From the NCBI RefSeq assembly GCF_022647665.1, contig NZ_CP071872.1:7440001-7504000 (forward strand): a stretch of DNA of 64,000 nucleotides, written 5' to 3'. This DNA comes from Streptomyces formicae (GTDB lineage Bacteria > Actinomycetota > Actinomycetes > Streptomycetales > Streptomycetaceae). The position numbers and the translations under genes were made by a program. Position 1 is the first letter of the stretch; every line of letters starts with the position of its first letter. This document shows positions 42,392-51,374 of the stretch, piece by piece. The notes beneath the pieces were generated by a model that was not told the origin of the DNA, made no database searches, and saw only the letters and a list, made by a program, of their open reading frames with translations.

Positions 42392-44473
42392 TCAGACCAC
42401 GGCGACCACCGGGGGCTTCTCGGACGCCGCCGGGGCGGCCGGGACGGCCGCAGAGGTCTTCCGCATGCCCTTGAGGAGGATGACCAGACCCGCACTGACG
42501 GCGGTGCCGGCGAGGATGGCGACCAGATAGAGGACCGGGTTGCCGATCAGCGGGACCACGAAGATGCCGCCGTGCGGGGCGCGCAGGGTGCACCCGAAGG
42601 CCATCGACAGCGCGCCGGTGACCGCGCCGCCTGCCATCACCGACGGGATCACCCGCAGCGGATCGGCCGCGGCGAACGGGATGGCGCCCTCCGTGATGAA
42701 CGAGGCACCCAGCACCCACGCCGCCTTGCCGTTCTCCCGCTCGGCCTTCGTGAACAGCTTGCCGCGCACCGTCGTCGCCAGCGCCAGGGCCAGCGGCGGC
42801 ACCATGCCCGCGGCCATCACGGCCGCCATCACCTTCAGGGAGCCGTCGTTGGGGTTGGCGAGGCCGCCGACGGCGAAGGTGTACGCGACCTTGTTGAGCG
42901 GGCCGCCCAGGTCGAAGCACATCATCAGGCCGAGGACGATGCCGAGGATGACGGCGTTGGCGCCGCTGAGGCCGTTCAGCCAGTCGGTGAGGGCCTGCTG
43001 GAGCGTGGCGAGCGGTTCCCCGATCACGAGGAACATCAGGAAGCCGACGATCACCGAGGAGACCAGCGGGATCACGACGACGGGCATGATGCCGCGCAGC
43101 ACGGCGGGCACCCTGACCTTCTGGATCGCGAGGACAACGGCGCCGGCGAGGAGTCCGGCGACCAGGCCGCCGAGGAAGCCCGCCTTGATCGCGATCGCGA
43201 TCGCGCCGCCGACGAAGCCCGGGACGAGACCGGGGCGGTCGGCCATTCCGTAGGCGATGTACCCGGCGAGCACGGGGATCAGGAAGCTGAACGCGAGCCC
43301 GCCGATCTGGAAGAGCAGCGCGGCCCAGCTGGTGTGGTCGCCCCAGGCGAAGACCTCGGCGACCGACTTGGCCCCGGCGATCTCGTATCCGCCGATGGCG
43401 AAGCCGAGGGCGATGAGGAGACCGCCGGCGGCAACGAACGGGATCATGTAACTGACGCCGGACATCAGCCACTTGCGGAGCTTGGTGCCGTACCCCTCCT
43501 CGGGCTCGCCGCCGCGCTCGACGGGCGTGGGCCGGTCTGCCGCGTGGGTCACCTCGCCGCGGGCGGCCTTCTCCCGTACTTCGGCGACGAGTTCGGCGGC
43601 CCGGTTGATCCCGGCCTTCACCCCGACGTCGACGGTGGGCTTCCCGGCGAACCGTTCCTTGTCCCGTACGGGCACGTCGTGCGCGAAGATCACTCCGTCG
43701 GCGGCCTCGACGACCGCCGGGTCGAGCCGGGTGAACCCGGCGGACCCCTGCGTCTCGACGACGACCTCGACGCCCGCGGCATGACCCGCCTTCTCCAGGG
43801 ACTCGGCGGCCATATAGGTGTGGGCGATGCCGGTGGGGCAGGAGGTGACGGCGACGATACGGAACGGTCCCGCCGCGGCCGGAGCCTCAGCCGGAACCGG
43901 AGCCGCCACCTCGGCCTCATCCTCTGCCTCTGCCGGAGCCGCCGTTTCAGCCCCTGTCTCGGCCCCAGCCTCGGCCCCTGTCTCAGCCTCAGCCGGCGCC
44001 TCGGACACCTCGGCCGCCGCCTCCGACGGCTCGATGTCACCGCCGACCAGCGCGGCGGCCGTCGTCGCCGACGGTGTCGCGCGCAGGGCCGCGGTGAAGT
44101 CCGGGTCCATCAGGCGGCGGGCCAGCGCGGAGAGGATGGCCAGATGGGCGTCGTCCGCGCCCGCCGGGGCCGCTATCAGGAAGATCAGGTCGGCCGGGCC
44201 GTCCGGCGCCCCGAAGTCGATGCCGGAGGCGGAGCGGCCGAAGGCCAGGGTGGGTTCGGAGACATGGGCGCTGCGGCAGTGCGGTATGCCGATGCCGCCG
44301 TCGAGGCCCGTCGGCATCTGGGCCTCGCGCGCGGCCACGTCGGCGAGGAAGCCGTCGAGGTCGGTGACGCGGCCGCGTGCCACCATCCGCTCGGCCAGCG
44401 AGCGGGCCGCCTCTTCCTTCGATGCGGCGGCCAGGTCGAGGTCGACCAGGTCCGCGGTGATCATGTCGCTCAT
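42392..44473 (-). CDS. fruA: Fructose-specific PTS permease IIABC
   Basis: 693 residues with three domains. EIIA (1-145) has its phospho-His65 in GIPHCRS; an Ala/Glu-rich linker (148-203) follows; EIIB has the phospho-Cys212 in TSCPTGIAHTYMA; EIIC (about 320-670) has 9-10 membrane segments including GGAIAIAIKAGFLGG and AAWVLGASFITEGAIPFAA. It imports fructose as fructose-1-phosphate, using phosphate from HPr. The ATG overlaps the fruK stop. Last gene of fruR-fruK-fruA. Confidence 0.96.
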   Translation of the reverse strand: MSDMITADLVDLDLAAASKEEAARSLAERMVARGRVTDLDGFLADVAAREAQMPTGLDGGIGIPHCRSAHVSEPTLAFGRSASGIDFGAPDGPADLIFLIAAPAGADDAHLAILSALARRLMDPDFTAALRATPSATTAAALVGGDIEPSEAAAEVSEAPAEAETGAEAGAETGAETAAPAEAEDEAEVAAPVPAEAPAAAGPFRIVAVTSCPTGIAHTYMAAESLEKAGHAAGVEVVVETQGSAGFTRLDPAVVEAADGVIFAHDVPVRDKERFAGKPTVDVGVKAGINRAAELVAEVREKAARGEVTHAADRPTPVERGGEPEEGYGTKLRKWLMSGVSYMIPFVAAGGLLIALGFAIGGYEIAGAKSVAEVFAWGDHTSWAALLFQIGGLAFSFLIPVLAGYIAYGMADRPGLVPGFVGGAIAIAIKAGFLGGLVAGLLAGAVVLAIQKVRVPAVLRGIMPVVVIPLVSSVIVGFLMFLVIGEPLATLQQALTDWLNGLSGANAVILGIVLGLMMCFDLGGPLNKVAYTFAVGGLANPNDGSLKVMAAVMAAGMVPPLALALATTVRGKLFTKAERENGKAAWVLGASFITEGAIPFAAADPLRVIPSVMAGGAVTGALSMAFGCTLRAPHGGIFVVPLIGNPVLYLVAILAGTAVSAGLVILLKGMRKTSAAVPAAPAASEKPPVVAVV

Positions 44474-45429
44474 CGCGGGCTCCCTTGCTCCGTGAGTGCG
44501 CGGTCCAGGGGGACGTCCGCGGTCACCAGGACCGCGGCGGGTTCGAGGTCGGACGGGGTGGGCATCACGCTGCCCGGGAGTCGGACGGCGGCCGCGCCAT
44601 GGGCCACCGCGGCGGCCAGGGCGTCCGGCCCCTCGCCGCCCGCCGCCAGGAATCCGGCGAGGGACGCGTCACCCGCGCCGACGTTGCTGCGGATCCGCTC
44701 GGCCGCGACGGCGGCGGAGCCGAACCAGGTCCCGGCCGGCGAGACGAGGAGCTGCCCGTCCGCCCCGAGGCTGGCCAGCACCGCTCCCGCCCCGAGCGAG
44801 CGCAGCTCCTCCGCCGCCTTCACCGCGTCGCCGACCGTCGCCAACGGCCGTCCGACCGCCTCGGCGAGTTCGTCCGTGTTCGGCTTGACGACATCGGGGC
44901 GGCCGGAGAGCGCCGACAGCAGGGAGGGCCCGGAGGTGTCCAGGGCGATCCGGGCGCCCGACTCATGCGCCTGGGCCACCAACTCCCCGTACCAAGAGGG
45001 CGTGAGGCCCCGCGGCAGGCTGCCGCAGCAGGCGATCCAGGACGCGGACGGCGAGTGGGCGGCGACGGCCGCCAGCAGGGACCAGGACTCCGGTGCCGTC
45101 AGACGCGGACCCGGTGCGTTGATCTTCGTCAGCGTGCCGTCCGGCTCCGCCAGCGCGATGTTCGACCGCGTCGCGCCCGCCACCGGCACCGGCGCCACCT
45201 CGATCCGCTCCCCCGCGAGCAGTTCGGCGACCAGCGCGCCCGGCGCACCGCCGAGCGGCATCACCGCGACCGTGCGGTGTCCGGCCGCCGCGACCGCCCG
45301 CGAGACGTTGACGCCCTTGCCGCCGGGGTCCACGCGCTCGCCGGTGGCCCGCAGCACTTCGCCGCGCTCCAGGTCAGGGATCTCGTACGTCCGGTCCAGC
45401 GACGGGTTCGGGGTGACGGTGAGAATCAT
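44470..45429 (-). CDS. fruK: 1-phosphofructokinase
   Basis: 319-residue PfkB-family kinase that converts fructose-1-phosphate to fructose-1,6-bisphosphate. Motifs: TVTPNPSLDRTYE, RVDPGGKGVNVSRAVAAAG (PfkB signature 1), DTSGPSLL, VKPNTDELAEAVG and IRSNVGAGDASLAGF with the catalytic Asp of GAGD. It overlaps fruR upstream and fruA downstream, both ATGA, so the three proteins are made together. Confidence 0.95.
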   Translation of the reverse strand: MILTVTPNPSLDRTYEIPDLERGEVLRATGERVDPGGKGVNVSRAVAAAGHRTVAVMPLGGAPGALVAELLAGERIEVAPVPVAGATRSNIALAEPDGTLTKINAPGPRLTAPESWSLLAAVAAHSPSASWIACCGSLPRGLTPSWYGELVAQAHESGARIALDTSGPSLLSALSGRPDVVKPNTDELAEAVGRPLATVGDAVKAAEELRSLGAGAVLASLGADGQLLVSPAGTWFGSAAVAAERIRSNVGAGDASLAGFLAAGGEGPDALAAAVAHGAAAVRLPGSVMPTPSDLEPAAVLVTADVPLDRALTEQGSPR

Positions 45430-46187
45430 GTGCGTACTACTTCCGTGCCCGCGGCCTCGATCGCCGCGGCGTCCTCGGGGCTGAGCCCGCTGTCCGTGAT
45501 GAGCAGGTCGATATCGGCGAGGTCGGCGAAGCGCGCGAAGTGCTCCTCGCCGTGCTTGGCCGAGTCGGCCAGCAGCACCACCCGCCGCGCCGCCGCCACG
45601 AGTGCGCGCTTCACCGCGGCCTCGGCCAGATCGGGCGTGGTGAGACCGGCGGCCGCCGAGAAGCCGTTGGTCCCGAGGAAGACGACATCGGCGCGGATCT
45701 CGCCGTACGCCCGCAGCGCCCAGGCGTCGACGGCCGCGCGCGTGCGCTGCCGGACCCGGCCGCCGACCAGATGCAGGTCGATGCCCGGGTGGTCGGCGAG
45801 CCGAGCGGCGGCGGGCAGCGCGTGCGTGACGACCGTGAGCGAGCACTCCAGCGGGAAGGCCGCGGCCAGCCGGGCAACCGTGGAGCCGGCGTCGAGGATG
45901 ACGCTGCCGTCCTCGGGCAGCTCGGCGAGCGCGGCCCGTGCGATGCGGTCCTTCTCGTCCGCGGAGGTGGACTCGCGCTCGGCGAGGTCGGGCTCGAAGT
46001 CGAGCCGCCCGGCCGGGATCGCGCCCCCATGCACCCGGCGCACGAGCCCGGCCCGGTCCAGGGCCTTCAGATCACGCCTGATGGTCTCGGCGGTGACCTG
46101 GAACTCGTCGGCGAGGGACAGCACGTCCACCCGTCCGCCCTCGCGGGCGAGGCGGAGGATCTGCTGCTGGCGCTCGGGAGCGTACAT
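45426..46187 (-). CDS. fruR: DeoR-family regulator of the fructose operon
   Basis: 253 residues. The N-terminal DeoR helix-turn-helix is RQQQILRLAREGGRVDVLSLADEFQVTAETIRRDLKALDRAGLVRRVHGGAI; the C-terminal sugar-phosphate-sensing domain has VILDAGSTVARLA, LTVVTHALPAA, DVVFLGTNGFSAAAGLTTPDLAEAAVK and LLADSAKHG. It probably represses its own operon until fructose-1-phosphate accumulates. A palindromic site lies 57-77 bases upstream of its ATG. Confidence 0.94.
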   Translation of the reverse strand: MYAPERQQQILRLAREGGRVDVLSLADEFQVTAETIRRDLKALDRAGLVRRVHGGAIPAGRLDFEPDLAERESTSADEKDRIARAALAELPEDGSVILDAGSTVARLAAAFPLECSLTVVTHALPAAARLADHPGIDLHLVGGRVRQRTRAAVDAWALRAYGEIRADVVFLGTNGFSAAAGLTTPDLAEAAVKRALVAAARRVVLLADSAKHGEEHFARFADLADIDLLITDSGLSPEDAAAIEAAGTEVVRT

Positions 46188-46243
46188 GTGGGTTTACGTC
46201 CGTTCCATGCCCGAACCTGTGGTTTCAGCGTCAGACTACGCCC

Positions 46244-46264
46244 CTGTTTCCGTGAAGTAAACAG
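46244..46264. promoter_or_regulatory. Putative FruR operator
   Basis: CTGTTT (46244-46249) and AAACAG (46259-46264) form perfect arms around a 9-base spacer, 57 bases upstream of fruR. TGTTT/AAACA arms are typical of DeoR-type operators. Binding is inferred. Confidence 0.55.
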
Positions 46265-46294
46265 ACTCAGGCAGGGAACGGGCACGAACGGACA

Positions 46295-46332
46295 GAGGCC
46301 CGGCACCGGGAACGTCCCCGGTGCCGGGCCTC
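46295..46332 (-). terminator. Terminator downstream of the MFS gene
   Basis: Perfect 16-bp stem, 46295-46310 and 46317-46332, with a 6-base loop, 46 bases past the MFS stop. It also insulates the fruR promoter from readthrough. Confidence 0.9.
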
Positions 46333-46377
46333 GCACCCGTACCGCGCGCGGTCAGCGGTGAGTCGGCCGTGCGTGCG

Positions 46378-47928
46378 TCAGTGCGCGAGCACCGGCTCCC
46401 GTGACGACTCTTCCGCCACCGCACCGGGCTCCCCGGCACCGCCCTCCAGGTGCTGCTTCGGCCGCGCCGGCAGCGCGAACATGACCGCGAAGATCACCGC
46501 CAGCACCGCGACGACCCACCAGAGCGAGCCCTGGAAGGCGTCCGCGAACGCCGGCCCCACAGCGGCCGGGGCGAGCGGCTCGTCGATCGTCCCGAAGAAG
46601 ACCACCGAGACCAGCCCGAGCCCCAGCGCATTGCCCATCTGCGCGGTGGTGTTGATCAGCCCGGACGCCGACCCCGCATGCTCGCGCGGTACTTCGGAGA
46701 GAACCGCGTCCGTCAGCGGGGCCACGATCAGCCCCATGCCGAGGCCCATGACGACCAGCGGCGGAATCATCTGCCAGGAGTGGATCTCCGTCCCGTACCG
46801 CCCGGCCTCCCAGATGTAGAGCAGCAGCCCGGCCGCCATCGTCAGCGCACCCGCCTGAAGCACCTTGCGGCCGAAGCGCGGCACCAGCTTCTGCACGGAC
46901 ATCCCGGCCGCGACCGACACCGCGATGGAGAACGGCACCCCGGTCAGGCCCGCCTTGAGCGCGCTCCAGCCCAGGCCGATCTGCATGTACAGCGTCCAGA
47001 CCAGGAAGAAGATGCCGAGGACCACACCGAAGGTCAGCTGCACGGCGATGCCGGCGGCGAAGCTCTTCACGCGGAACAGCGACAGCTCGACGAGCGGCGA
47101 GCCGTCCTTGCGCGTCTTGCGCTTCTCGTACGCCACGAACACCGCGAACGTCAGCGGGCTCGCCGCCATGCACAGATGACCCCACAGCGGCCAGTCCAGC
47201 TCACGGCCGCGCGTGAGCGGGTAGATCAGCATCAGCAGGGCGGCCGTGACGAGCGCGACGCCGACCAGGTCGAGCCGGAGCGCCTTCTCGGCGCGGGACT
47301 CGGTGATGAACCTGCGGCCGAGGATGACTCCCGCGACGCCGACGGGCAGGTTGATCAGGAAGATCGGCCGCCACTCCAGACCGAACAGGTTCCACTGCGT
47401 GAGCAGCGCGCCGAGCAGCGGGCCCGACACGGCCCCGAGGCCGACGACCGCGCCGAACATGCCGAAGACCTTGCCGCGTTCGTGCGCCGGGAAGGTCACA
47501 TGGATGATCGCCAGCACCTGCGGCACCATCATCGCGGCCATGACGCCCTGCAGGAGCCGCGCCGCGACCAGCATCTCCGCGCCCGACGCGAATCCACACA
47601 GCGCGGAGGCGAGCGTGAATCCGGTGATACCGATCAGGAACAGCCGCCTGCGCCCGAAGATGTCACCGAGCCGGCCACCGGTGATCAGACCGGCGGCGAA
47701 GGCCAGCGCGTAACCGGCGGTGATCCACTGGATCGCGCCGAACGAGGCGCCGAGATCGCGCTCGATCGACGGGATCGCGATATTGACGATGGTGACGTCG
47801 ACCAGGTCCATGAAGGCCGCCGTCATGACGATGGCGAGGGCTATCCAGCGGCGCCGGCCGGCGGCGGAGGCGGGCTCGGGACCCGCGGGGTCGTTGGCCG
47901 TATGCAGTACGGCGTCGGAGGAGGTCAT
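46378..47928 (-). CDS. DHA2-family MFS drug exporter
   Basis: 516 residues with about 14 membrane segments. Motif A is GRLGDIFGRRRLFLIG; motif C-like GAVSGPLLGALLTQW and the antiporter-type FMDLVDVTIVNIAIPSIERDLG near the N-terminus mark the EmrB/QacA class. Substrate unknown. The ATG at 47928 has GGAGGAGG overlapping upstream. It is divergent from a WYL-type regulator 63 bases away, which probably controls it; that regulator is frameshifted here. Confidence 0.92.
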   Translation of the reverse strand: MTSSDAVLHTANDPAGPEPASAAGRRRWIALAIVMTAAFMDLVDVTIVNIAIPSIERDLGASFGAIQWITAGYALAFAAGLITGGRLGDIFGRRRLFLIGITGFTLASALCGFASGAEMLVAARLLQGVMAAMMVPQVLAIIHVTFPAHERGKVFGMFGAVVGLGAVSGPLLGALLTQWNLFGLEWRPIFLINLPVGVAGVILGRRFITESRAEKALRLDLVGVALVTAALLMLIYPLTRGRELDWPLWGHLCMAASPLTFAVFVAYEKRKTRKDGSPLVELSLFRVKSFAAGIAVQLTFGVVLGIFFLVWTLYMQIGLGWSALKAGLTGVPFSIAVSVAAGMSVQKLVPRFGRKVLQAGALTMAAGLLLYIWEAGRYGTEIHSWQMIPPLVVMGLGMGLIVAPLTDAVLSEVPREHAGSASGLINTTAQMGNALGLGLVSVVFFGTIDEPLAPAAVGPAFADAFQGSLWWVVAVLAVIFAVMFALPARPKQHLEGGAGEPGAVAEESSREPVLAH

Positions 47929-47991
47929 GCGGGGGAAGGTAATCGGGATATAGGTCAGCTCATGTCCTAGAGGGCTGGCAGCCTGGGATAC

Positions 47992-48953
47992 ATGACGGAC
48001 ACCCCGGCACGACTGCTGAATCTGCTGTCGCTCCTCCAGACGCCGCGCGAGTGGCCGGGCAGCGAGCTCGCCGAACGGCTCGGTGTCAGCCCGCGCACGA
48101 TCCGCCGGGACATCGACCGGCTGCGCGACCTCGGCTATCCGGTCGAGGCGACACGAGGCGCGGTCGGCGGGTACCGGCTGGTCGCGGGCGCCGCGATGCC
48201 GCCGCTGCTGCTCGACGACGAGGAGGCCGTCGCGATCGCGGTGGGTCTGCGGGCGGGGCCGGCCATGCCATCGAGGGCGTGGACGAGGCGTCCGTACGGG
48301 CCCTGGCGAAGCTGGAGCAGGTGCTGCCGTCACGGCTGCGGCACCGGGTCTCGACGCTCCAGAACGCGACGATCCCGCTGACCCGCGGCGACGGCGCGAC
48401 CGTCGACCCGCACACGCTCACCGCCATCGCGGCGACGGTCACCGGCCAGGAGCGGCTGCGCTTCGGCTACCGCTCGGGCGACGGCACGGAGAGCAGACGG
48501 CAGGTCGAGCCCTACCGGCTGGTCTCGACCGGGCGGCGGTGGTACCTCGTGGCGTACGACCTCGGGCGGGAGGACTGGCGTACGTTCCGCATCGACCGGG
48601 TCAGCGACCCGTTCGCGACGGGCGCCCGCTTCACACCGCGCGAGCTGCCCGCGGGCGGGGACGCGGCGCGGTTCTTCTCGCACGCGATGTCCCGGAACCA
48701 GCCGGAGCTCGCGCTGGACGTGAGCTTCGCGGCTCCGGCGGAGTTCGTCGCCGCCCGTCTTCCGGGCTACCTCGGCGCGCCCGAGCCGACGGGCCGGGAC
48801 AGCTGCCGTCTGCGGACGCGGTCGCAGGACTCCCTGGAGTGGATCGCCGTGCGGCTGGCCCTGGTCGACTGCGAGTTCACGGTCCACGGCCCGGCCCCGC
48901 TGGCGGAGTACGTCACCGAGCTGGGGGGCCGTCTGACCCGGGCGGCGAGCTGA
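47992..48953 (+). pseudogene. HTH-WYL transcriptional regulator, frameshifted
   Basis: The first ~90 codons give a DeoR-like helix-turn-helix (LAERLGVSPRTIRRDIDRLRDLGYPVEA) and the start of the next domain (PPLLLDDEEAVAIAVGLRAG). The continuation, ASVRALAKLEQVLPSRLRHRV and the WYL domain (RLRFGYRSGDGTESRRQVEPYRLVSTGRRWYLVAYDLGREDWRTFRIDRV), is in another frame to the stop at 48953. One extra G in the 4-G run at 48255-48258 would join them as RAGAGHAIEG. Either a deletion or an error. The intact protein would be ~320 residues. Confidence 0.87.
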
Positions 48954-49027
48954 AGCAGGTCCCTCGGGCCCCCTCGGCCGCTGCTCCCTCGACTCCCCTA
49001 CTCCCTCGGCCCTGCGCGGAACGCGAA

Positions 49028-49062
49028 GGACCCCGACACCGGGGGGGAGGGTGCCGGGGTCC
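49028..49062. terminator. Bidirectional terminator between the WYL gene and hrdD
   Basis: GGACCCCGACACC (49028-49040) and GGTGCCGGGGTCC (49050-49062) form a stem with one mismatch and a purine loop, 36 bases past the hrdD stop. Confidence 0.8.
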
Positions 49063-49097
49063 GCTCTGGGGGCCGGGGGGCGAGCCCGCGGCCGCTA

Positions 49098-50147
49098 TTA
49101 CGCCGCCGCGTCGAAGCCCGTGTCCCGGGCCATCCGCTTGAGCTCCAGCAGGGCGTGCTTCTCGATCTGGCGGATGCGCTCGCGCGTCAGCCCGTGCTCC
49201 TTGCCGACCTCGGTCAGCGTCCGCTCGCGGCCGTCCTCGATGCCGTACCGCATCCGGATGATCGAGGCCGTCCGGTGGTCGAGCCTGTCGATCAGGTCGT
49301 CGAGCTCCTCGCTGCGCAGCAGCGTCAGCACGGACTGCTCGGGCGACACCGCGGAGGTGTCCTCCAGCAGATCGCCGAACTGCGTCTCGCCCTGGTCGTC
49401 CACCGACATGTTCAACGAGACCGGGTCGCGTGCCCAGTCCAGCACGTCGATGACCCGCTCCGGCGTCGAGCCCAGCTCAGCGGCCACCTCGGCCGGCTCC
49501 GGCTCGCGCCCGTGCTCACGGTTGAACTCGCGCTGGACCCGCCGGATCCGGCCCAGCTCCTCCACCAGGTGGACGGGCAGGCGGATGGTGCGGGACTGGT
49601 CGGCTATGGAGCGTGTGATGGCCTGGCGGATCCACCAGGTCGCGTACGTGGAGAACTTGAAGCCCTTCGCGTAGTCGAACTTCTCCACCGCGCGCACCAG
49701 GCCGGCATTGCCCTCCTGGATCAGGTCCAGCAGCGGAAGCCCGCTGCGCGGATAGCGCCGGGCGACGGCCACGACCAACCGCAGGTTGGACTTGATGAAG
49801 ACGTCCTTGGCCCGGTCTCCTTCGGCGACGAGCGCCTCCAGCTCCTCGCGCGTGGCACCGGCGCCCTCCTCGCGCGTGGCACCGGCGTCGCTCGACCCCG
49901 CCGCGGCAACGACTGATGTCACGGCACCGTCGAGGATCTGCCGCGCATACACCCCGGCCTCGATGGTCTGGGACAGCTCGACCTCCTTGGCGGCATCGAG
50001 CAGGGGCGTGCGCGCGATCTCGTCGAGATACATGCCGACCAGGTCGCGGTCGGCGATCTCCCCGCCCACGGCGCGAACGCTGCTTGCCCCATCGCTCCCG
50101 GCCCCCTTGGCGGCGGACTGACGACGGGCGACGGCACGGGTTGCCAT
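49098..50147 (-). CDS. hrdD: Principal-type sigma factor HrdD
   Basis: 349-residue group 2 sigma-70 factor. Region 1.2 is DLVGMYLDEIARTPLLDAAKEVELSQTIEAG; region 2 has NLRLVVAVARRYPRSGLPLLDLIQEGNAGLVRAVEKFDYAKGFKFSTYATWWIRQAI; region 3 ERVIDVLDWARDPVSLNMSVDDQGE; region 4 ends LTEVGKEHGLTRERIRQIEKHALLELKRM. Size, the N-terminus MATRAVARRQ and the SigR-type promoter identify HrdD, a non-essential homologue of HrdB. The ATG at 50147 has GGGAGC upstream. An 8-residue duplication lies in the linker between regions 1.2 and 2. Confidence 0.9.
   Translation of the reverse strand: MATRAVARRQSAAKGAGSDGASSVRAVGGEIADRDLVGMYLDEIARTPLLDAAKEVELSQTIEAGVYARQILDGAVTSVVAAAGSSDAGATREEGAGATREELEALVAEGDRAKDVFIKSNLRLVVAVARRYPRSGLPLLDLIQEGNAGLVRAVEKFDYAKGFKFSTYATWWIRQAITRSIADQSRTIRLPVHLVEELGRIRRVQREFNREHGREPEPAEVAAELGSTPERVIDVLDWARDPVSLNMSVDDQGETQFGDLLEDTSAVSPEQSVLTLLRSEELDDLIDRLDHRTASIIRMRYGIEDGRERTLTEVGKEHGLTRERIRQIEKHALLELKRMARDTGFDAAA
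49842..49887 (-). repeat. 24-bp in-frame tandem duplication inside hrdD
   Basis: The 22-base word beginning ctcctcgcgcgtggc occurs at 49842-49863 and 49866-49887, a period of 24. It encodes GATREEGA then GATREELE in the non-conserved stretch between sigma regions 1.2 and 2. Confidence 0.88.
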
Positions 50148-50217
50148 GCGTGCTCCCTTGCTGAGTAGGTCGCGACACCCTTCAGAGTCTTCCGGGTGCC
50201 CTGCATCCGAGGGAAAC

Positions 50218-50243
50218 AACGACTGGAAACCGGACAGAATTCC
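50218..50243 (-). promoter_or_regulatory. SigR-type promoter of hrdD
   Basis: On the minus strand GGAAT (50243-50239), an 18-base spacer, then GTT (50220-50218): an exact match to the SigR consensus GGAAT-N18-GTT. It lies 71 bases upstream of the hrdD ATG. One hrdD promoter of S. coelicolor is an established SigR target, linking this sigma factor to thiol-oxidative stress. Confidence 0.85.
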
Positions 50244-50440
50244 CAGGCGATGCAGGTTTTTTGTGATCTTGCAGTACCCTGTGCCGCCGCAACGGCCGGG
50301 ATGCTCAGGCGCTGGTCAGAACGGTCGCCGTGACCACGCCCCGGCTCTGAGGACGGCATGCATCGCCGCGAGGTTGCTCGGGATGTCCGTTCTGGTGGAA
50401 TTTTTTCCCTATGCCCGGCCGGATTGCGTGCGAAACCGGC

Positions 50441-51241
50441 TCAGCCGAACTGGACCGAGCGTTTCGCCAGCCCCATCCAGAAGCCGTCGATGACGCTCCG
50501 GCCGCTCGCCAGATCACCCTCCGAGGCGCCCAGCGTCACGAAGAGCGGCGCGAAGTGCTCGGTGCGCGGGTGGGCCAGCTTCCCGGCGGGCGCCTTGTGC
50601 TCGAAGTCCAGCAGGGCGTCCACGTCGGCGGCGGCAAGCGCCCGCTGCCCCCAGTCGTCGAACTCTGCCGACCAGCCCGGCACACCGTCGCCCGCATGCC
50701 GCAGCGCGGCCAGATTGTGCGTGAAGAAGCCACTGCCGACGATCAGCACGCCCTCGTCACGCAGTGGCGCGAGCCTGCGCCCGATCTCCAGCAGCCGCTG
50801 CGGGTCGAGCGTCGGCATGGACACCTGGAGCACCGGGATGCCGGCGTCCGGGAACATCTCGACGAGCGGCACGTACGCGCCGTGGTCGAGGCCGCGGTCC
50901 GGGATGTCCTGCACGGGCGTGCCGGGGGCGCGCAGCAGCTTCCGCACGGATTCGGCGAGCGCGGGCGCGCCCGGGGCCGCGTACCGCACCTGGTAGTAGC
51001 GCTCAGGGAAGCCCCAGAAGTCGTACACCAGCGGAACGGTCTCGGTCGCACCGAGCGCGAGCGGGGCCTCCTCCCAGTGGGCGGAGATCATCAGGATGGC
51101 GCGGGGCCGGGGCAGGCCGGCCGACCAGGCGGCGAGCTGCCCGGGCCAGACCGGGTCGTCGGCGAGCGGCGGGGCGCCGTGGGACAGATAGAGGGCGGGC
51201 ATCCGCTCCCCGCCGACAGCCGGAACGTTCACAGCATCCAT
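50441..51241 (-). CDS. LigB-family extradiol dioxygenase (DODA-type)
   Basis: 266 residues of the class III extradiol/4,5-DOPA dioxygenase-like family. Putative metal ligands and acid/base residues: SHGAPPLADDP, ISAHWEEAP, DHGAYVPLVEMFPDAGIPVLQVSMP and VGSGFFTHNL. The enzyme would open an aromatic ring between or beside hydroxyls. The ATG at 51241 has GGGAGG five bases upstream; the longer in-frame form from 51292 would run through an operator and is rejected. Divergent from a MarR gene. Confidence 0.88.
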   Translation of the reverse strand: MDAVNVPAVGGERMPALYLSHGAPPLADDPVWPGQLAAWSAGLPRPRAILMISAHWEEAPLALGATETVPLVYDFWGFPERYYQVRYAAPGAPALAESVRKLLRAPGTPVQDIPDRGLDHGAYVPLVEMFPDAGIPVLQVSMPTLDPQRLLEIGRRLAPLRDEGVLIVGSGFFTHNLAALRHAGDGVPGWSAEFDDWGQRALAAADVDALLDFEHKAPAGKLAHPRTEHFAPLFVTLGASEGDLASGRSVIDGFWMGLAKRSVQFG

Positions 51242-51291
51242 GACAGCCTCCCGGGCGACGCACACGCTTGAATCCGAGACCTCAGCACACA

Positions 51292-51309
51292 AACTTGAAC
51301 TTTCAAGTT
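51292..51309. promoter_or_regulatory. MarR operator candidate 1
   Basis: AACTTGAA-CT-TTCAAGTT is a perfect 18-bp palindrome 51 bases upstream of the dioxygenase ATG, placed to control it. MarR proteins commonly bind such TTGAA/TTCAA palindromes. Confidence 0.65.
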
Positions 51310-51337
51310 CATGCTGAGACGAAGGCTAGGGCAATCT

Positions 51338-51356
51338 TGTTCAACTTTCAAGAACA
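51338..51356. promoter_or_regulatory. MarR operator candidate 2
   Basis: TGTTC and GAACA arms flank AACTTTCAA, sharing the ACTTTCAA core with site 1. It overlaps the likely -35 of marR, suggesting autorepression. Confidence 0.6.
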
Positions 51357-51362
51357 GGCTCG

Positions 51363-51368
51363 TACAGT
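51363..51368 (+). promoter_or_regulatory. -10 of marR, probably leaderless
   Basis: TACAGT with a possible -35 TTCAAC (51340-51345) 17 bases upstream. The ATG at 51375 is 7 bases downstream and no ribosome site is present, which fits a leaderless transcript. Confidence 0.5.
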
Positions 51369-51374
51369 GGATAC

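Noticed and set aside
50148..50440. Small gene between hrdD and the dioxygenase gene
   Set aside because: Frames there are short, low-complexity and lack ribosome sites; the region is explained by the hrdD promoter.
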